Source of the DNA: Roseibium sp. TrichSKD4
Lineage (GTDB): Bacteria > Pseudomonadota > Alphaproteobacteria > Rhizobiales > Stappiaceae
Direction of reading: 5' to 3'
DNA: 64,000 nucleotides
Assembly: GCF_000148725.1 (NCBI RefSeq)
Contig: NZ_GL476311.1
Span: forward strand, 255,501-319,500
Notes under the pieces: generated by a model
What the model was told of the DNA's origin: nothing
The model's database searches: none
Seen by the model: only the letters and a program-made list of their open reading frames with translations
Made by a program: the position numbers and the translations under genes
Part shown: piece by piece, positions 1 to 9,365 of the stretch
How positions within the stretch are numbered: the first letter of the stretch is position 1
How the letters are laid out: each line of letters begins with the position of its first letter

Positions 1-64
1 CAGCCTTCCTTGATGCGGAGAGGCGTGCCTCCGGCATCGCTTACCCTTCGCTGAGCGCTTCATC

Positions 65-799
65 ATGCGGTATGCCATCTATTTTGCCGGCCCGACCGGT
101 GATCCTTTGATGGACTTGGGAAACCAATGGCTTGGTCGGAATGTTTTTTCCGGTGCGCCCTTGGTACAGCCCACTGTGTCGGATGTTCTGCCCACCCGTC
201 TTGCAGAGCTGACTGCTGATCCTCGTCGCTATGGCTTCCATGGAACGTTGAAAGCGCCCTTTGCGCTCGCAAACGACAAAACCGAAGCGGATCTTGTTGC
301 TGCCTGTCAGGTCTTTGCCGGCTCGGTTGCACCCTTTGAAACTACGGGGCTTCATGTCAGCAAGCTTGGCAAGTTTTTGGCACTTACCCCAATCGGGGAA
401 GATGAGGAATTACAATCTTTTGCTGGCTTGTGCGTGCGAACATTTGAACAGTTTCGCGCGCCGCTGCCTGCCAATGATTTGGCACGTCGACGCCAATCTG
501 GCCTGAGCCATCGACAGGATCGGCATCTCGTCGCTTGGGGATATCCGTACATTTTCGACGAGTTCCGGTTTCACATGACTTTGACCGGCAAACTGCAGGA
601 CAGTGATGAAGCTGACGCATTGGAGCGGGCTGCGAAGATCCACTTCTGCGAAGTGGTCGGATTGCGCCGCACTTGCTCCACGGTTGGCCTTTATGTCGAA
701 CCAGAACGCGGTGCCCCGTTTCAGGTTCACACCATTTTCGACTTAACCGGGACAGTGCCGCCTGAGCAGTTGGCTGTCCGATCCGAGGAGGTCCAATGA
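65..799 (+). CDS. DUF1045 / phosphonate-operon 2H phosphoesterase-like protein
   Basis: Protein of 244 aa of the DUF1045 family (TIGR03223 type), which is found in C-P lyase operons. Two H-x-T motifs typical of the 2H phosphoesterase fold are visible: H59-G-T within RYGFHGTLKAPF and H170-M-T within FRFHMTLTG. The family is thought to act as a cyclic phosphodiesterase on the ribose phosphate product of C-P lyase (a PhnP-like role); this is family inference, not shown here. It overlaps phnM by 4 bp (ATGA), so the two are probably translationally coupled. The upstream phn genes would lie to the left of the window; the first 64 bases hold only a short open stretch with no recognisable product. 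Confidence 0.85.
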   Translation: MRYAIYFAGPTGDPLMDLGNQWLGRNVFSGAPLVQPTVSDVLPTRLAELTADPRRYGFHGTLKAPFALANDKTEADLVAACQVFAGSVAPFETTGLHVSKLGKFLALTPIGEDEELQSFAGLCVRTFEQFRAPLPANDLARRRQSGLSHRQDRHLVAWGYPYIFDEFRFHMTLTGKLQDSDEADALERAAKIHFCEVVGLRRTCSTVGLYVEPERGAPFQVHTIFDLTGTVPPEQLAVRSEEVQ

Positions 800-1941
800 G
801 CGTCCCAGCTGCCGTCTTTAAAAATGCCCTATTGATCCTTTCTGATGAGGTTCACGAAGGAAGCCTGAGAGCTGATGCTGAGGGCCGGATCACTGATATA
901 GACGGGCCGACAGCGACCGCCGGATATGACTGTGAAGGCGATTACTTGTTGCCTGGTTTGGTGGAGCTTCATACCGATCATTTGGAATGCCACTACGCGC
1001 CGCGCCCGAAGGTGCGATGGAATCCGGTTTCTGCGGTTCAGGCCCATGACGCTCAAATCGCCTGTTCCGGCATAACGACCGTATTCGATGCCCTTCGGGT
1101 TGGCATGGACGATGATGCTGACCTTCGAGCTCCGGATATGCGCGCCCTTGCTGATGCGATTGAAACGGGATTGGCCGAACATCGGTTGCGCGCAGACCAC
1201 TTCCTGCATCTGCGCTGCGAAGTGTCTGCCCCGGATGTGTTGGATGCTTTCACCTTTTTTGAAGGTGATGATCGCGTTCGCCTGATTTCCCTGATGGACC
1301 ATACGCCCGGTCAACGTCAGTTTGTGTCTCTGGATTCTTTCCGCGCTTATTACATGGGTAAGAAGGGCTACAATGATGCGCAAATGGATGCGTTCATTGA
1401 AGAGCGCAAAGCCCGTGCAGACAAAAACGCCCCGGAAAACCGGAAGAAAATTGCAAGGTATGCGCAGGCGCGAAATATCTCCATTGCCAGCCACGATGAT
1501 GCAACGATGGATCACGTGGATGAGGCCGTTGATCTGAAAACGGCGATTGCAGAATTTCCAACGACAGTTGAAGCTGCCAAGGCCTCCAAGGCCAACAATA
1601 TGGCGGTGTTGATGGGTGCTCCGAATGTGGTGCGTGGCGGGTCGCACTCCGGCAATGTATCTGCGAGAGAGTTGGCGGAAGAGGGGTGTCTGGACGTTCT
1701 GTCTTCTGATTATGTTCCAATTTCACTTGTGCAGGCTGCCTTCCAGTTGGCAGAGGAAGTTGACGCCATCACGCTGCCAAAGGCCATCGCAACTGTTACC
1801 TCCACCCCAGCAGAAGCCATTGGATTGACGGACCGGGGGCGTCTTGAAGTGGGCCGCCGAGCCGACCTTGTTCAGGTGCGGGTCGTTGGCAATGTGCCTA
1901 TTATTCGCGGCGTGTGGCGCGAAGGGCGGCGTGTGGCCTGA
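796..1941 (+). CDS. phnM: Alpha-D-ribose 1-methylphosphonate 5-triphosphate diphosphatase
   Basis: Protein of 381 aa matching PhnM, an amidohydrolase-superfamily enzyme that removes pyrophosphate from alpha-D-ribose-1-methylphosphonate-5-triphosphate in the C-P lyase pathway. Metal-binding residues are visible as H59-x-D61-H62 in the segment VELHTDHLECH. Further family motifs are LMDHTPGQRQ in the middle, ASHDDAT, and SSDYVP near the C-terminus. The length is normal for PhnM. It is sandwiched between the DUF1045 gene (4-bp overlap) and phnN (3-nt gap), so this is one operon. Cytoplasmic; no signal peptide. Confidence 0.95.
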   Translation: MSVPAAVFKNALLILSDEVHEGSLRADAEGRITDIDGPTATAGYDCEGDYLLPGLVELHTDHLECHYAPRPKVRWNPVSAVQAHDAQIACSGITTVFDALRVGMDDDADLRAPDMRALADAIETGLAEHRLRADHFLHLRCEVSAPDVLDAFTFFEGDDRVRLISLMDHTPGQRQFVSLDSFRAYYMGKKGYNDAQMDAFIEERKARADKNAPENRKKIARYAQARNISIASHDDATMDHVDEAVDLKTAIAEFPTTVEAAKASKANNMAVLMGAPNVVRGGSHSGNVSARELAEEGCLDVLSSDYVPISLVQAAFQLAEEVDAITLPKAIATVTSTPAEAIGLTDRGRLEVGRRADLVQVRVVGNVPIIRGVWREGRRVA

Positions 1942-1944
1942 TTG

Positions 1945-2523
1945 ATGGACAAGGGTGCAGGCACGTCCGGCAAGTTGGGACCGGGAGCTCTTGTTTTGGT
2001 GGTTGGTCCCAGTGGCGTTGGCAAGGACACGCTTCTGACCGCTTTGAAGGAGCGCCTTCAGGGCAATGACGAGGTTGTGTTCGCCCGGCGGGCCATCACG
2101 CGTGAGGCGGACGAAAACAGCGAAGATCATGCCACCTTGAGCATGGACGCGTTTTCAGACCTTGTGGCGTTGGGGGAAGTGGCCTTGTCCTGGGAAGCGC
2201 ACGGGCTTGGGTATGTACTGCCAAAAACATATGATGCTGATATTCAGGCGGGAAAGACCGTGATTGCCAACGGGTCCCGACGAGCTCTGCGAACGGCGCA
2301 AGAAAAATACGCGCATTTCAAGGTTTTGTTGATTACTGCGCCGATCCCGGTTTTGGCAGAGCGTTTGGCTGCTCGTGGCCGAGAGACCCGCTCTGAAATT
2401 GAACAGCGTCTATCTCATGCGGATATGAGTGTTGAGCCGGAATTTGATCTGGTGGAGATCGAAAACACCGGCCCGATTGAGGCCGGTGTGGATCGAATTT
2501 TATCCGCTTTGAAGATTGGCTGA
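1945..2523 (+). CDS. phnN: Ribose 1,5-bisphosphokinase
   Basis: About 192 aa, similar to PhnN, which phosphorylates ribose 1,5-bisphosphate to PRPP and so returns the ribose of C-P lyase products to metabolism. A guanylate-kinase-like P-loop GPSGVGKDT sits at about residues 21-29. The family segments ALSWEAHGLGY and VIANGSR follow, and the C-terminal ETRSEIEQRL region is typical. The ATG at 1945 is preceded by an in-frame TTG at 1942 directly after the phnM stop; ATG is preferred. It converges with the AsmA gene, whose stop codon is immediately adjacent. Confidence 0.92.
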   Translation: MDKGAGTSGKLGPGALVLVVGPSGVGKDTLLTALKERLQGNDEVVFARRAITREADENSEDHATLSMDAFSDLVALGEVALSWEAHGLGYVLPKTYDADIQAGKTVIANGSRRALRTAQEKYAHFKVLLITAPIPVLAERLAARGRETRSEIEQRLSHADMSVEPEFDLVEIENTGPIEAGVDRILSALKIG

Positions 2524-5373
2524 TCAGTTTTTCGGCTTCCTGCCAAAGCCTTGCAACAGGCCACTTGGTAGACCAAAGCCATCTTCAACGGATTTCAGGA
2601 TTTCCTGATCATTCACTTCACCATCAATGACCTTTTGAATGTCGATCTGGGCCTTGCCGCCCGTGGCGCGTTCGATCACCTTGTTTGCTTGCTCAACCAG
2701 GGCTTCTTCCGGCTTTTTGTTGAGGTCCTTGAAGAGGTCGCCACCCAGCGCCTGAAGCTGTTTGTAAGCAGCTTGTGGGTTTTCCAAGATGCCCTTAATG
2801 TCTGGATAGATCTGGGGATTGTCCCAATCACCTCTGATCATGACCGGAACACCCAATCCTGCAAGTTGCTCGTTCGACCCGCCTTCAAGGGAGGGGACGA
2901 CTTTCGGGTCAACGCGCCAATCCAGTGTCTTGTTGGGTAGGTTGGTGACACCTTGACCGGTCGCCTGCACCAGAGGGCCGATCAATGACAGATCCTGATT
3001 GGTCGCAACGCCGTTCTGAATCTGGAAACTGGCTTTCAGCGAGCTGAAATCGGTTTTGGCCTCCGGATTTTCCTGCCATCCCAGTAACGTGTCGACGGAC
3101 AGACCTCGAACCATACGCGGGATGTTCATGCCCCGGATTGCACCATCTTCAAATGTGAACCCAGCGGCTCCATTCAGCGCGCTAACCAGCTCATTCTGAC
3201 TGCGTCCGCGCGTGCTGACGTTCAAGTTGATCGCCGCTCCCCCGTCGAGCCATTCGAAGTCGGCCGAGTCCCGCAACAGCGGATAGGCGCGAACGCCATT
3301 TAACGCAAAGCGCGCAGAGGCTTCCGGAGTGGCGCTCGCTCCGTTCAAGGTGACACTGCCCGTGCCGCTGCCTTGATAAAGATTGAGCTCCTCAAGATTT
3401 GCGGTCAGCACGCCATTTTTGATGGTCGCGGCAAGTTGGCTGCGGCCTATCTTGATGTCGTTAATCTTGATCGATTGCGTGGAGATGCGGAAGTCGACAT
3501 CGGCTGCTTTCAAGCCGCCAAAGTCAATTGGTGCCGTGCTCCATTTGGCCCCTGTCCGCGGCGCAGGTGCGGCAACGGTGGTGTCGGCTGTGCCCGAGCT
3601 GCTTGAAGAAGAAGTGCTGCCTTGGGAATTGTTGCTACTAGCACCGTCGCTCAAATATGGGTCCAGGACGAGGGCATCCAGCACCATATTAGCCTGAATG
3701 TTCGGGCGTCCGCCAAGAGTCACTTTGCCGCTGGCCCGGCCTGATGAGCCATCCAGCATGAAGCTCGTTTCATCAAAGGAAACCGTGTTGCCGGTTTTGG
3801 CGAAGAGACCGGAAGCCTTGAAAGCCTGCAAACCGCTGCCTGCTTCCACGGTTTGCCCAATCCAGGCGAGCAGGCCGCGAAGATTTGGCGTGTCGACCGA
3901 GACAGCACCTTCGACGTTTCCACCAGCACTGGCTTGACCGTCAAAGCCCAAAGCCACCTTGCCGCTTTTGATCTTTGCAGATACAGGGGCCGAGAGTCCG
4001 GCCAAAATGGGAGCAACCGAGGCGCTTCCGGTCACGGTAAAGCCATCGCCTTTCCACGAAAGCCCACCGGTTAGGCGCAGGGGATCATCAAGACCGTTTA
4101 CATCCACCCGCAAGGTGACGTCCTTGATCCTGTCCGCTTCCGGGTCACCGCTAAAGGAACTGGCCAGACCGAGGCCACCGACTTCGCCGTTGTCCAGGGT
4201 GAGCGAACCGTTGGCGTTTAATGTTGCCAGGATGGTTGGCGCGCCAGTGCCTTGAAGTCCAAAGGCGAGATCTGCGCCGAGCGTGCCTTGGGCTGGGCGG
4301 TCCTGTCCTGCGAGTGCCAATAGGTCGCTGAGTGCTGCCTGTTGAATGGTAATCCGTCCAGTTGTTTGTGGCACAGCGAGTGAGAGGTCCGTGTCACTAG
4401 AACCAGAAACAGAGAGTGACCCAAGCGTGGCGGCCAAGTCTGCCACCGTGATCCGTGTCGGGTCGCCGGTGACTTTTGCTCCCAGTTCAAATGCACCAAG
4501 GTCTCGATTGGGTGTCACGTCCGCGAGCGCCAAGAGGTCGTTTGCGGACGGTGCAGAACCTTGAACCACAAGGTCAATTTGCAATGGCTTCAAGCCCGCA
4601 GAGCCTTCCAATCCGATCTTGACTTCGTTGCTTGCGATATTCAACAAAAGCGGGCGAACCTCTCCGGCGGCAAAGGCCAGTGGGTTGTCAATCTGGCCTG
4701 AGACCGACAAGGGCTTTTCTTGAAACTGGAAATCACTTTCCAGCTCGACAACACCGGTTAGGCTGGAGGCGGAAAGGGACAGATTGAGGGCTGCAACGCG
4801 GAAATCCGTACCGGAGCGATGGTCTGTATATCGCACCATTCCGTCGCTGATCGTCAGTTGGTCGATCCCGATCCGTTCCAGAAAGGCGGTGCTGCTGCTC
4901 TGATCTTGAGAAGGTGCTGGTGCTGCACTTTCGTTCGCTGTTTCAATCTCGCGAGCGGGCGCATCCGGCGTGTTCGTGCCAAAACGACGACGTGGCTCCC
5001 AGCTGGTTAGCCCGCTCGGTCCGATATCCATCAAGATACCGGGCTTTTCCAGATGAACCCCCGTGATACGGATATCTCCGCCCAGAAGCCCGCCCCAAGC
5101 CAGACCAACTTTCAGACCCTCAGCCTTTGCAAATTCGATCCCGTCTGCGCCCGCTTCACCGGATAGACCGATTTGCTCGGCATTCAGAGCAAAACCGGGA
5201 AACAGGGAGAGACTGACTGGACCATCAAGGCGTAAGCGCCAGCCGAACTGCTGGTCAACCTGAGCGATAACCTGGTTCTTGATCAGGTCTTTTGGCAGGA
5301 AAAAGGGAATGACCAGCGCTGCCGTGACGAGCAGGAACAACAGGCTTGCGAGCCCTAGCAATAAGCGCCGCAT
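2524..5373 (-). CDS. AsmA family protein (outer-membrane biogenesis/lipid-transport-like)
   Basis: A 949-aa protein when started at the ATG at 5373, which has a GGAG Shine-Dalgarno 6 nt upstream; an in-frame start 24 nt further upstream is less likely. An N-terminal membrane anchor (MRRLLLGLASLLFLLVTAALVI) is followed by a long periplasmic region with AsmA signatures, such as the N-terminal segment GWRLRLDGPVSLSLFPGF and a C-terminal region containing LNGAAGFTFEDGAIRGMN. AsmA-family proteins are large periplasmic bridge-like proteins implicated in phospholipid or outer-membrane homeostasis; the precise role here is unknown. A Ser/Asn-rich low-complexity stretch lies near residue 600. It is transcribed alone, converging with phnN. 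Confidence 0.88.
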   Translation of the reverse strand: MRRLLLGLASLLFLLVTAALVIPFFLPKDLIKNQVIAQVDQQFGWRLRLDGPVSLSLFPGFALNAEQIGLSGEAGADGIEFAKAEGLKVGLAWGGLLGGDIRITGVHLEKPGILMDIGPSGLTSWEPRRRFGTNTPDAPAREIETANESAAPAPSQDQSSSTAFLERIGIDQLTISDGMVRYTDHRSGTDFRVAALNLSLSASSLTGVVELESDFQFQEKPLSVSGQIDNPLAFAAGEVRPLLLNIASNEVKIGLEGSAGLKPLQIDLVVQGSAPSANDLLALADVTPNRDLGAFELGAKVTGDPTRITVADLAATLGSLSVSGSSDTDLSLAVPQTTGRITIQQAALSDLLALAGQDRPAQGTLGADLAFGLQGTGAPTILATLNANGSLTLDNGEVGGLGLASSFSGDPEADRIKDVTLRVDVNGLDDPLRLTGGLSWKGDGFTVTGSASVAPILAGLSAPVSAKIKSGKVALGFDGQASAGGNVEGAVSVDTPNLRGLLAWIGQTVEAGSGLQAFKASGLFAKTGNTVSFDETSFMLDGSSGRASGKVTLGGRPNIQANMVLDALVLDPYLSDGASSNNSQGSTSSSSSSGTADTTVAAPAPRTGAKWSTAPIDFGGLKAADVDFRISTQSIKINDIKIGRSQLAATIKNGVLTANLEELNLYQGSGTGSVTLNGASATPEASARFALNGVRAYPLLRDSADFEWLDGGAAINLNVSTRGRSQNELVSALNGAAGFTFEDGAIRGMNIPRMVRGLSVDTLLGWQENPEAKTDFSSLKASFQIQNGVATNQDLSLIGPLVQATGQGVTNLPNKTLDWRVDPKVVPSLEGGSNEQLAGLGVPVMIRGDWDNPQIYPDIKGILENPQAAYKQLQALGGDLFKDLNKKPEEALVEQANKVIERATGGKAQIDIQKVIDGEVNDQEILKSVEDGFGLPSGLLQGFGRKPKN

Positions 5374-5513
5374 GACAGTCTCCTTCGTCCGAATCACAAA
5401 ATGTCTTTTGGCAATGGTTCGCCGGACCCTAACGTCAAGGGAGGGCTGAAAACAACCTTCACCACAAAGAGCGGCGAAATAAGGGAAAGCTGGCGAAAAT
5501 TAAAATTAGAAGG

Positions 5514-6662
5514 TTAGATCGCCGTCATGTGATTGTCCCAGGAGGTTCCGGGTGTACGAGCCAGAACAAGGGGCGGGCCCGTTGTGTCGTCTAGGTATGA
5601 CAGGCCGCCATTTCCGTCTGAAATCAGGAAGCCTTGCTGGTCAATCGGGGCAATGCCGCATCCGTCCGGGATCGATTGGGCGCCAATGAAGTTCATTGTG
5701 TCAGCTTTCCAGAACAACACTTTACCCCCACGGGGTGCGGATGTGGCAATCACGCTGCCATCCTTGTTGGCGGTCACAGAGCCAATGTAGTTTTGCAGGC
5801 CTGAAGTGATTTTCGCTGGAATGTCGTGAAGGCGGAGAGGCGTATCCTTTCCGCAGGTTGCCACGAGCGGAGGGGTTTCGGTTTCAGGTCCCTCAAATTG
5901 ACCGCCAATCCAGACACGGCCTGTTGCATCCTGCGTCATGTGGCGAAGCGACAGTTGATGAAGGTGCAGCGCGATTTGGTGCTGCGTAATGAGGTCGCCA
6001 GTTGCTGCATCCAGAAAAACAATGGACGGGGCCATGGTCTCAAGATTGAGTTTTTCACGCGGTTTGGCTGGATGGGTGAGGATGCCGCCATTTGCGACCA
6101 TCAGGGTTTTCTGATCGGTGGAGAGTAGTATTTCGTGCGGTCCTATCCCGAAGGTTTCAAACTCCCCAATCCGTGTGGCTTGCTGTCCGCTCAGATCATA
6201 AATCCCGATAGTCCCACGGCGAGCCTCATAGTTGTTTTCAACGGCATACATCAGTCGCCCGTCGCCCGAAAAACACCCGTGGCCGTAGAAATGGCGACCT
6301 TTGATCGCCGAGATGAGCTTGGGCTCACTTCCGTCAAACGGGCGAATTATCAGCGCAAAGGTTCCCGGACGACGTGCAAATGCGACAAGTGTCTGACGAT
6401 CGGGTGAAACGGCGATCCCGTGGCCGCGACCCGGTAAGCCCACTTGCGCCAATTCCTGTCCGGCATCGTCCAAAACGGAAATCGCATAGCGGCCATCTGG
6501 CTTCTTTTGCGCACTGGCAAAGAATTGCTGAGCGAGGTCGAAAAGCGCGGACTGAACGGGCCGCGCCGCCAAATAAGGGGAGCCGACTGCTACGCCAGCC
6601 GTAGTACCAGCCAGTCCGGTCAAGAATGCGCGTCGGTCTATGGGCCTGACCCTAGTCGCCAT
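5514..6662 (-). CDS. DUF1513 family protein (Tat-exported beta-propeller, iron operon)
   Basis: About 382 aa from the ATG at 6662 (an upstream in-frame start at 6671 also exists). The N-terminus contains RRAFLTGLAG plus an Ala/Gly-rich stretch, consistent with a Tat or Sec signal. The body has repeating WD40/YVTN-like segments (for example VSPDRQTLVAFARRPG and LMVANGGI), as in DUF1513 proteins. This family is characteristically the last gene of imelysin/di-heme oxidoreductase clusters. It overlaps the upstream imelysin gene by about 11 bp. The role in iron handling is inferred from context; no biochemical function is established from sequence. Confidence 0.85.
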   Translation of the reverse strand: MATRVRPIDRRAFLTGLAGTTAGVAVGSPYLAARPVQSALFDLAQQFFASAQKKPDGRYAISVLDDAGQELAQVGLPGRGHGIAVSPDRQTLVAFARRPGTFALIIRPFDGSEPKLISAIKGRHFYGHGCFSGDGRLMYAVENNYEARRGTIGIYDLSGQQATRIGEFETFGIGPHEILLSTDQKTLMVANGGILTHPAKPREKLNLETMAPSIVFLDAATGDLITQHQIALHLHQLSLRHMTQDATGRVWIGGQFEGPETETPPLVATCGKDTPLRLHDIPAKITSGLQNYIGSVTANKDGSVIATSAPRGGKVLFWKADTMNFIGAQSIPDGCGIAPIDQQGFLISDGNGGLSYLDDTTGPPLVLARTPGTSWDNHMTAI

Positions 6663-7725
6663 CAAGTGCATTGAACCCGGCTGAAAGATTAAGGGCTGCT
6701 GCGATTTCTTCGCCGACAGTGAGGTTGATCGAGGTCAGGGTCAGGGCCAGGGTGGTGAATGACTCAAATCCATTGTTGGCTTTGAAGTGGTTTCGCATGG
6801 GTTGGCCGATTTTTCCCGCGAGATCGATGGCATTGTTGAGCTCAAAAACCGCAGTACCCGGAAGCCATTTATAATCTTCCGGAAGACTTGGTTCCAGATC
6901 CATGGCAGTCAAGGCATCGCGAATGCCAGCCATGTTTGCGGTCATGAACCGGATGCCATTGGCCGAGCGAGAAAAGGGCAACCGGCGTGGCCTGCTTTTC
7001 TCCTTCCCCTTTGCAATCACCGGCAAGACATGTTGATCTTTCAAGATCGTCAGGGCTGTTGGAAGGGCGTAGAATACGGTTTCCATCGCCTCTTGTTCTG
7101 TTCGATGGACGGGATTGTTCTGCCCAACAGCCCACAAGGTTTCTGTGTATCCGGTTGGATCAGACCAACTGGTGACCAATTCGCGGGATATGTTGGCGAT
7201 GTTGTCAGCGATGGCTTGGGCATAAGGGCAGTCTTCAGAGTGCTCTCCCTGGCCGAGGATCGGTTCGGTTGTCTTGGAAAAGGCAATCAGTTCCAGGGCC
7301 GTCAGGCCTTGCAGGGCCACGCTTTTTTCAGTGAGAGCTGCGGCGGTGATTGTCTGATAATCGGAGCTTGCTTTGAAACGGTTGATCTGGCGCTGGGCAA
7401 TCCCTCTTGGGTCGGGCAGAAAGGCGAGCCGCTTCAAGCGATCATCTTCCAGCATGGGACCGTAGGCCAAAAAGCTTACAGCGCCAAAAGCAGAGACAAC
7501 ATCGCTGAATTTGTTCGAAAACTCTGTAAGCTTTTCCGGTGTTGGGTCTGAACACACAGTTGCGACTGCTGAGGGTAGTTCTTCGGCTGTCTCATTGAAG
7601 TTTGCCATTGCCGGGCGAACATACTTCTCAACTGACTTTTGGACATGCGGCAGGAAGTTTGTTGTTTCCGCATTAGCGGGCCCAATGGCCAGAACCGCAA
7701 GAGAAACGATCAGCAATCGACGCAT
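6652..7725 (-). CDS. Imelysin family protein, second paralogue with degenerate motif
   Basis: A 357-aa secreted protein with the signal peptide MRRLLIVSLAVLAIGPANAE. It belongs to the imelysin (peptidase M75-like) family: periplasmic iron-uptake-associated proteins related to IrpA and EfeO. The family GxHxxE motif is altered: the equivalent segment reads QGLTALELIAF, with Thr in place of His, so metal binding by this motif may be lost or changed. The gene starts 1 nt after the di-heme oxidoreductase stop and overlaps DUF1513. Members of this position in the operon are commonly divergent from the first imelysin. Confidence 0.85.
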   Translation of the reverse strand: MRRLLIVSLAVLAIGPANAETTNFLPHVQKSVEKYVRPAMANFNETAEELPSAVATVCSDPTPEKLTEFSNKFSDVVSAFGAVSFLAYGPMLEDDRLKRLAFLPDPRGIAQRQINRFKASSDYQTITAAALTEKSVALQGLTALELIAFSKTTEPILGQGEHSEDCPYAQAIADNIANISRELVTSWSDPTGYTETLWAVGQNNPVHRTEQEAMETVFYALPTALTILKDQHVLPVIAKGKEKSRPRRLPFSRSANGIRFMTANMAGIRDALTAMDLEPSLPEDYKWLPGTAVFELNNAIDLAGKIGQPMRNHFKANNGFESFTTLALTLTSINLTVGEEIAAALNLSAGFNALDGD

Positions 7726-7726
7726 C

Positions 7727-9259
7727 TTATAGGGACTCCAAAAAGGCGATCAGGGCTTTTCGATCGGTTGGTTCAAGGTCAATGACAGCGTTCTTGGCTT
7801 TCTCAGCTTCTCCGCCATGCCAAAGAACGGCTTCAAGCAGGTTGCGGGCGCGGCCATCATGCAAAAAGCGAGTGTGGTTGTTGACGGTTTCCGTCAACCC
7901 GATGCCCCAGAGCGGCGGTGTGCGCCACTCGCGCCCATTCGCGTCCCCCACCGGGCGGTGATCGGCAAGGCCTTCCCCCATGTCATGCAGAAGGAGGTCG
8001 GTGTAAGGCCAAATGAGCTGGAAGCGATGCGCGGGGTTTTCGGCTTCGCGACTGGTGACAAACTTGGGTTGATGACAGCTGGCACAGCCAATGTCGTTGA
8101 AGAGCTCCTTGCCGCGCAAAACGGTCGGGTCGCTCACCTTCCGACGAAGGGGAACGGCGAGGTTTTCAGAATAAAAGGTGACCAGTTCTAGCACCGGATC
8201 GGGCGCTTCTGTCGGGCCAAGGTTTTTCTGTTCGCCATGGGGCATGTTTCGGCATTCGGGCTGTCGGTCTGTGCAGTCCCCCCAGTTTGCGGGCTTGTCG
8301 GGTGAGCTGATGCCGATGTCACCTGCGAAAGCTCCTGCAGTTTGGGCGCGGATGGTGGGATTGGAGGCTTTCCAGCCGAAACGGCCAAGGGAAAGCTCAC
8401 CGGTTTGCGGGTCCATGACGCGGCTGATTTTGCCGGAAATTCCGTCTCCATCGGCATCATCAGGATCAGTAAGCGCTTCGATATCTCCCGGGTGGATCGC
8501 CTGGAGCAGGCCGAGACCGATCATTGGCGGGGCGACACGGGGCGAAGTCAGTGTATCCGGGTGCATTTCTCCATAGCCAAGATCGCGGATTTTGTATGTC
8601 GGTTTTTGTAGGACTGCGACCTCTCCGCCGCGCAGCGGGATTTCAATTTCTTCCAGCGCGATATCAAATCGGCCTTCTGCCGCAAGGCCGGGGACGGCAA
8701 AGGATTGAAACTGCCCGCCGTAAGTTGGCTCCGGAATGCTCAGTAAAGCCTTTTTCGTCAGTGGCTCGCGCTGGGCTTCTGTTTGCGGAGGAATGGACAG
8801 GCGCAGGAACAAGGAAACGGCTTTATCGCCGGGGCGCGGCGGGCGTCCACGTCCGTCCTTCAGGTGGCATCCTTGACAGGAGCGGGCATTAAACAGCGGA
8901 CCGAGGCCATCGGAAGCGCGGGTTGAAGAGGGCGAAGACGCCCAGAGCTTCTTGAAAAGGCCGTTGCCAACCTTGAACTCCTGCTGCTCTTCAAAGGTCA
9001 GGTTGGCGTTGGAATGGGAAAAGGCATCGCGATTGATGCGCTTGCGCGATGTTCCCGCGCCGCCCTGCATGGCTTCAAACGGTTCTGCTTTTGAAAAGTC
9101 TGTTGGGGGGTGGAGAACGGCTTGTACCTTTTGCCTGTCTTCCGGGTTTAAATCTTCCCGGTGGGGCAGGAGTGTTTCGGCCAATGTGGCAGAAGCTGCA
9201 AGCAGGCTGGCAGCCATGGCAACAGAGTGAGCAATGATGCCCAGACCAGTTCTCTTCAT
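7727..9259 (-). CDS. Di-heme oxidoreductase family protein (c-type cytochrome, thiol oxidoreductase-like)
   Basis: About 510 aa from the ATG at 9259, which gives a proper signal peptide (MKRTGLGIIAHSVAMAASLL...ATLAE); the open frame continues upstream to 9313 but without a better start. Two CxxCH heme-c motifs are visible: CQGCH followed by KDGRGRPP, and CASCH followed by QPKF. A C-terminal TPPLWGIGLT...HDGRARNLLEAVLWHGGEA segment resembles MauG/cytochrome c peroxidase-like proteins. The di-heme protein is presumably periplasmic and may provide redox chemistry for iron acquisition together with the flanking imelysins. Confidence 0.9.
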   Translation of the reverse strand: MKRTGLGIIAHSVAMAASLLAASATLAETLLPHREDLNPEDRQKVQAVLHPPTDFSKAEPFEAMQGGAGTSRKRINRDAFSHSNANLTFEEQQEFKVGNGLFKKLWASSPSSTRASDGLGPLFNARSCQGCHLKDGRGRPPRPGDKAVSLFLRLSIPPQTEAQREPLTKKALLSIPEPTYGGQFQSFAVPGLAAEGRFDIALEEIEIPLRGGEVAVLQKPTYKIRDLGYGEMHPDTLTSPRVAPPMIGLGLLQAIHPGDIEALTDPDDADGDGISGKISRVMDPQTGELSLGRFGWKASNPTIRAQTAGAFAGDIGISSPDKPANWGDCTDRQPECRNMPHGEQKNLGPTEAPDPVLELVTFYSENLAVPLRRKVSDPTVLRGKELFNDIGCASCHQPKFVTSREAENPAHRFQLIWPYTDLLLHDMGEGLADHRPVGDANGREWRTPPLWGIGLTETVNNHTRFLHDGRARNLLEAVLWHGGEAEKAKNAVIDLEPTDRKALIAFLESL

Positions 9260-9365
9260 GATGGGTCGCAGGTGGTTCGCATCCAGACTATGTGCAGCGC
9301 CCCCTCCTGGCACTTCACGTTGAAAGGACCGGCGATGGTGCGCCGGTCCTGAGATTTGTCAGCGT

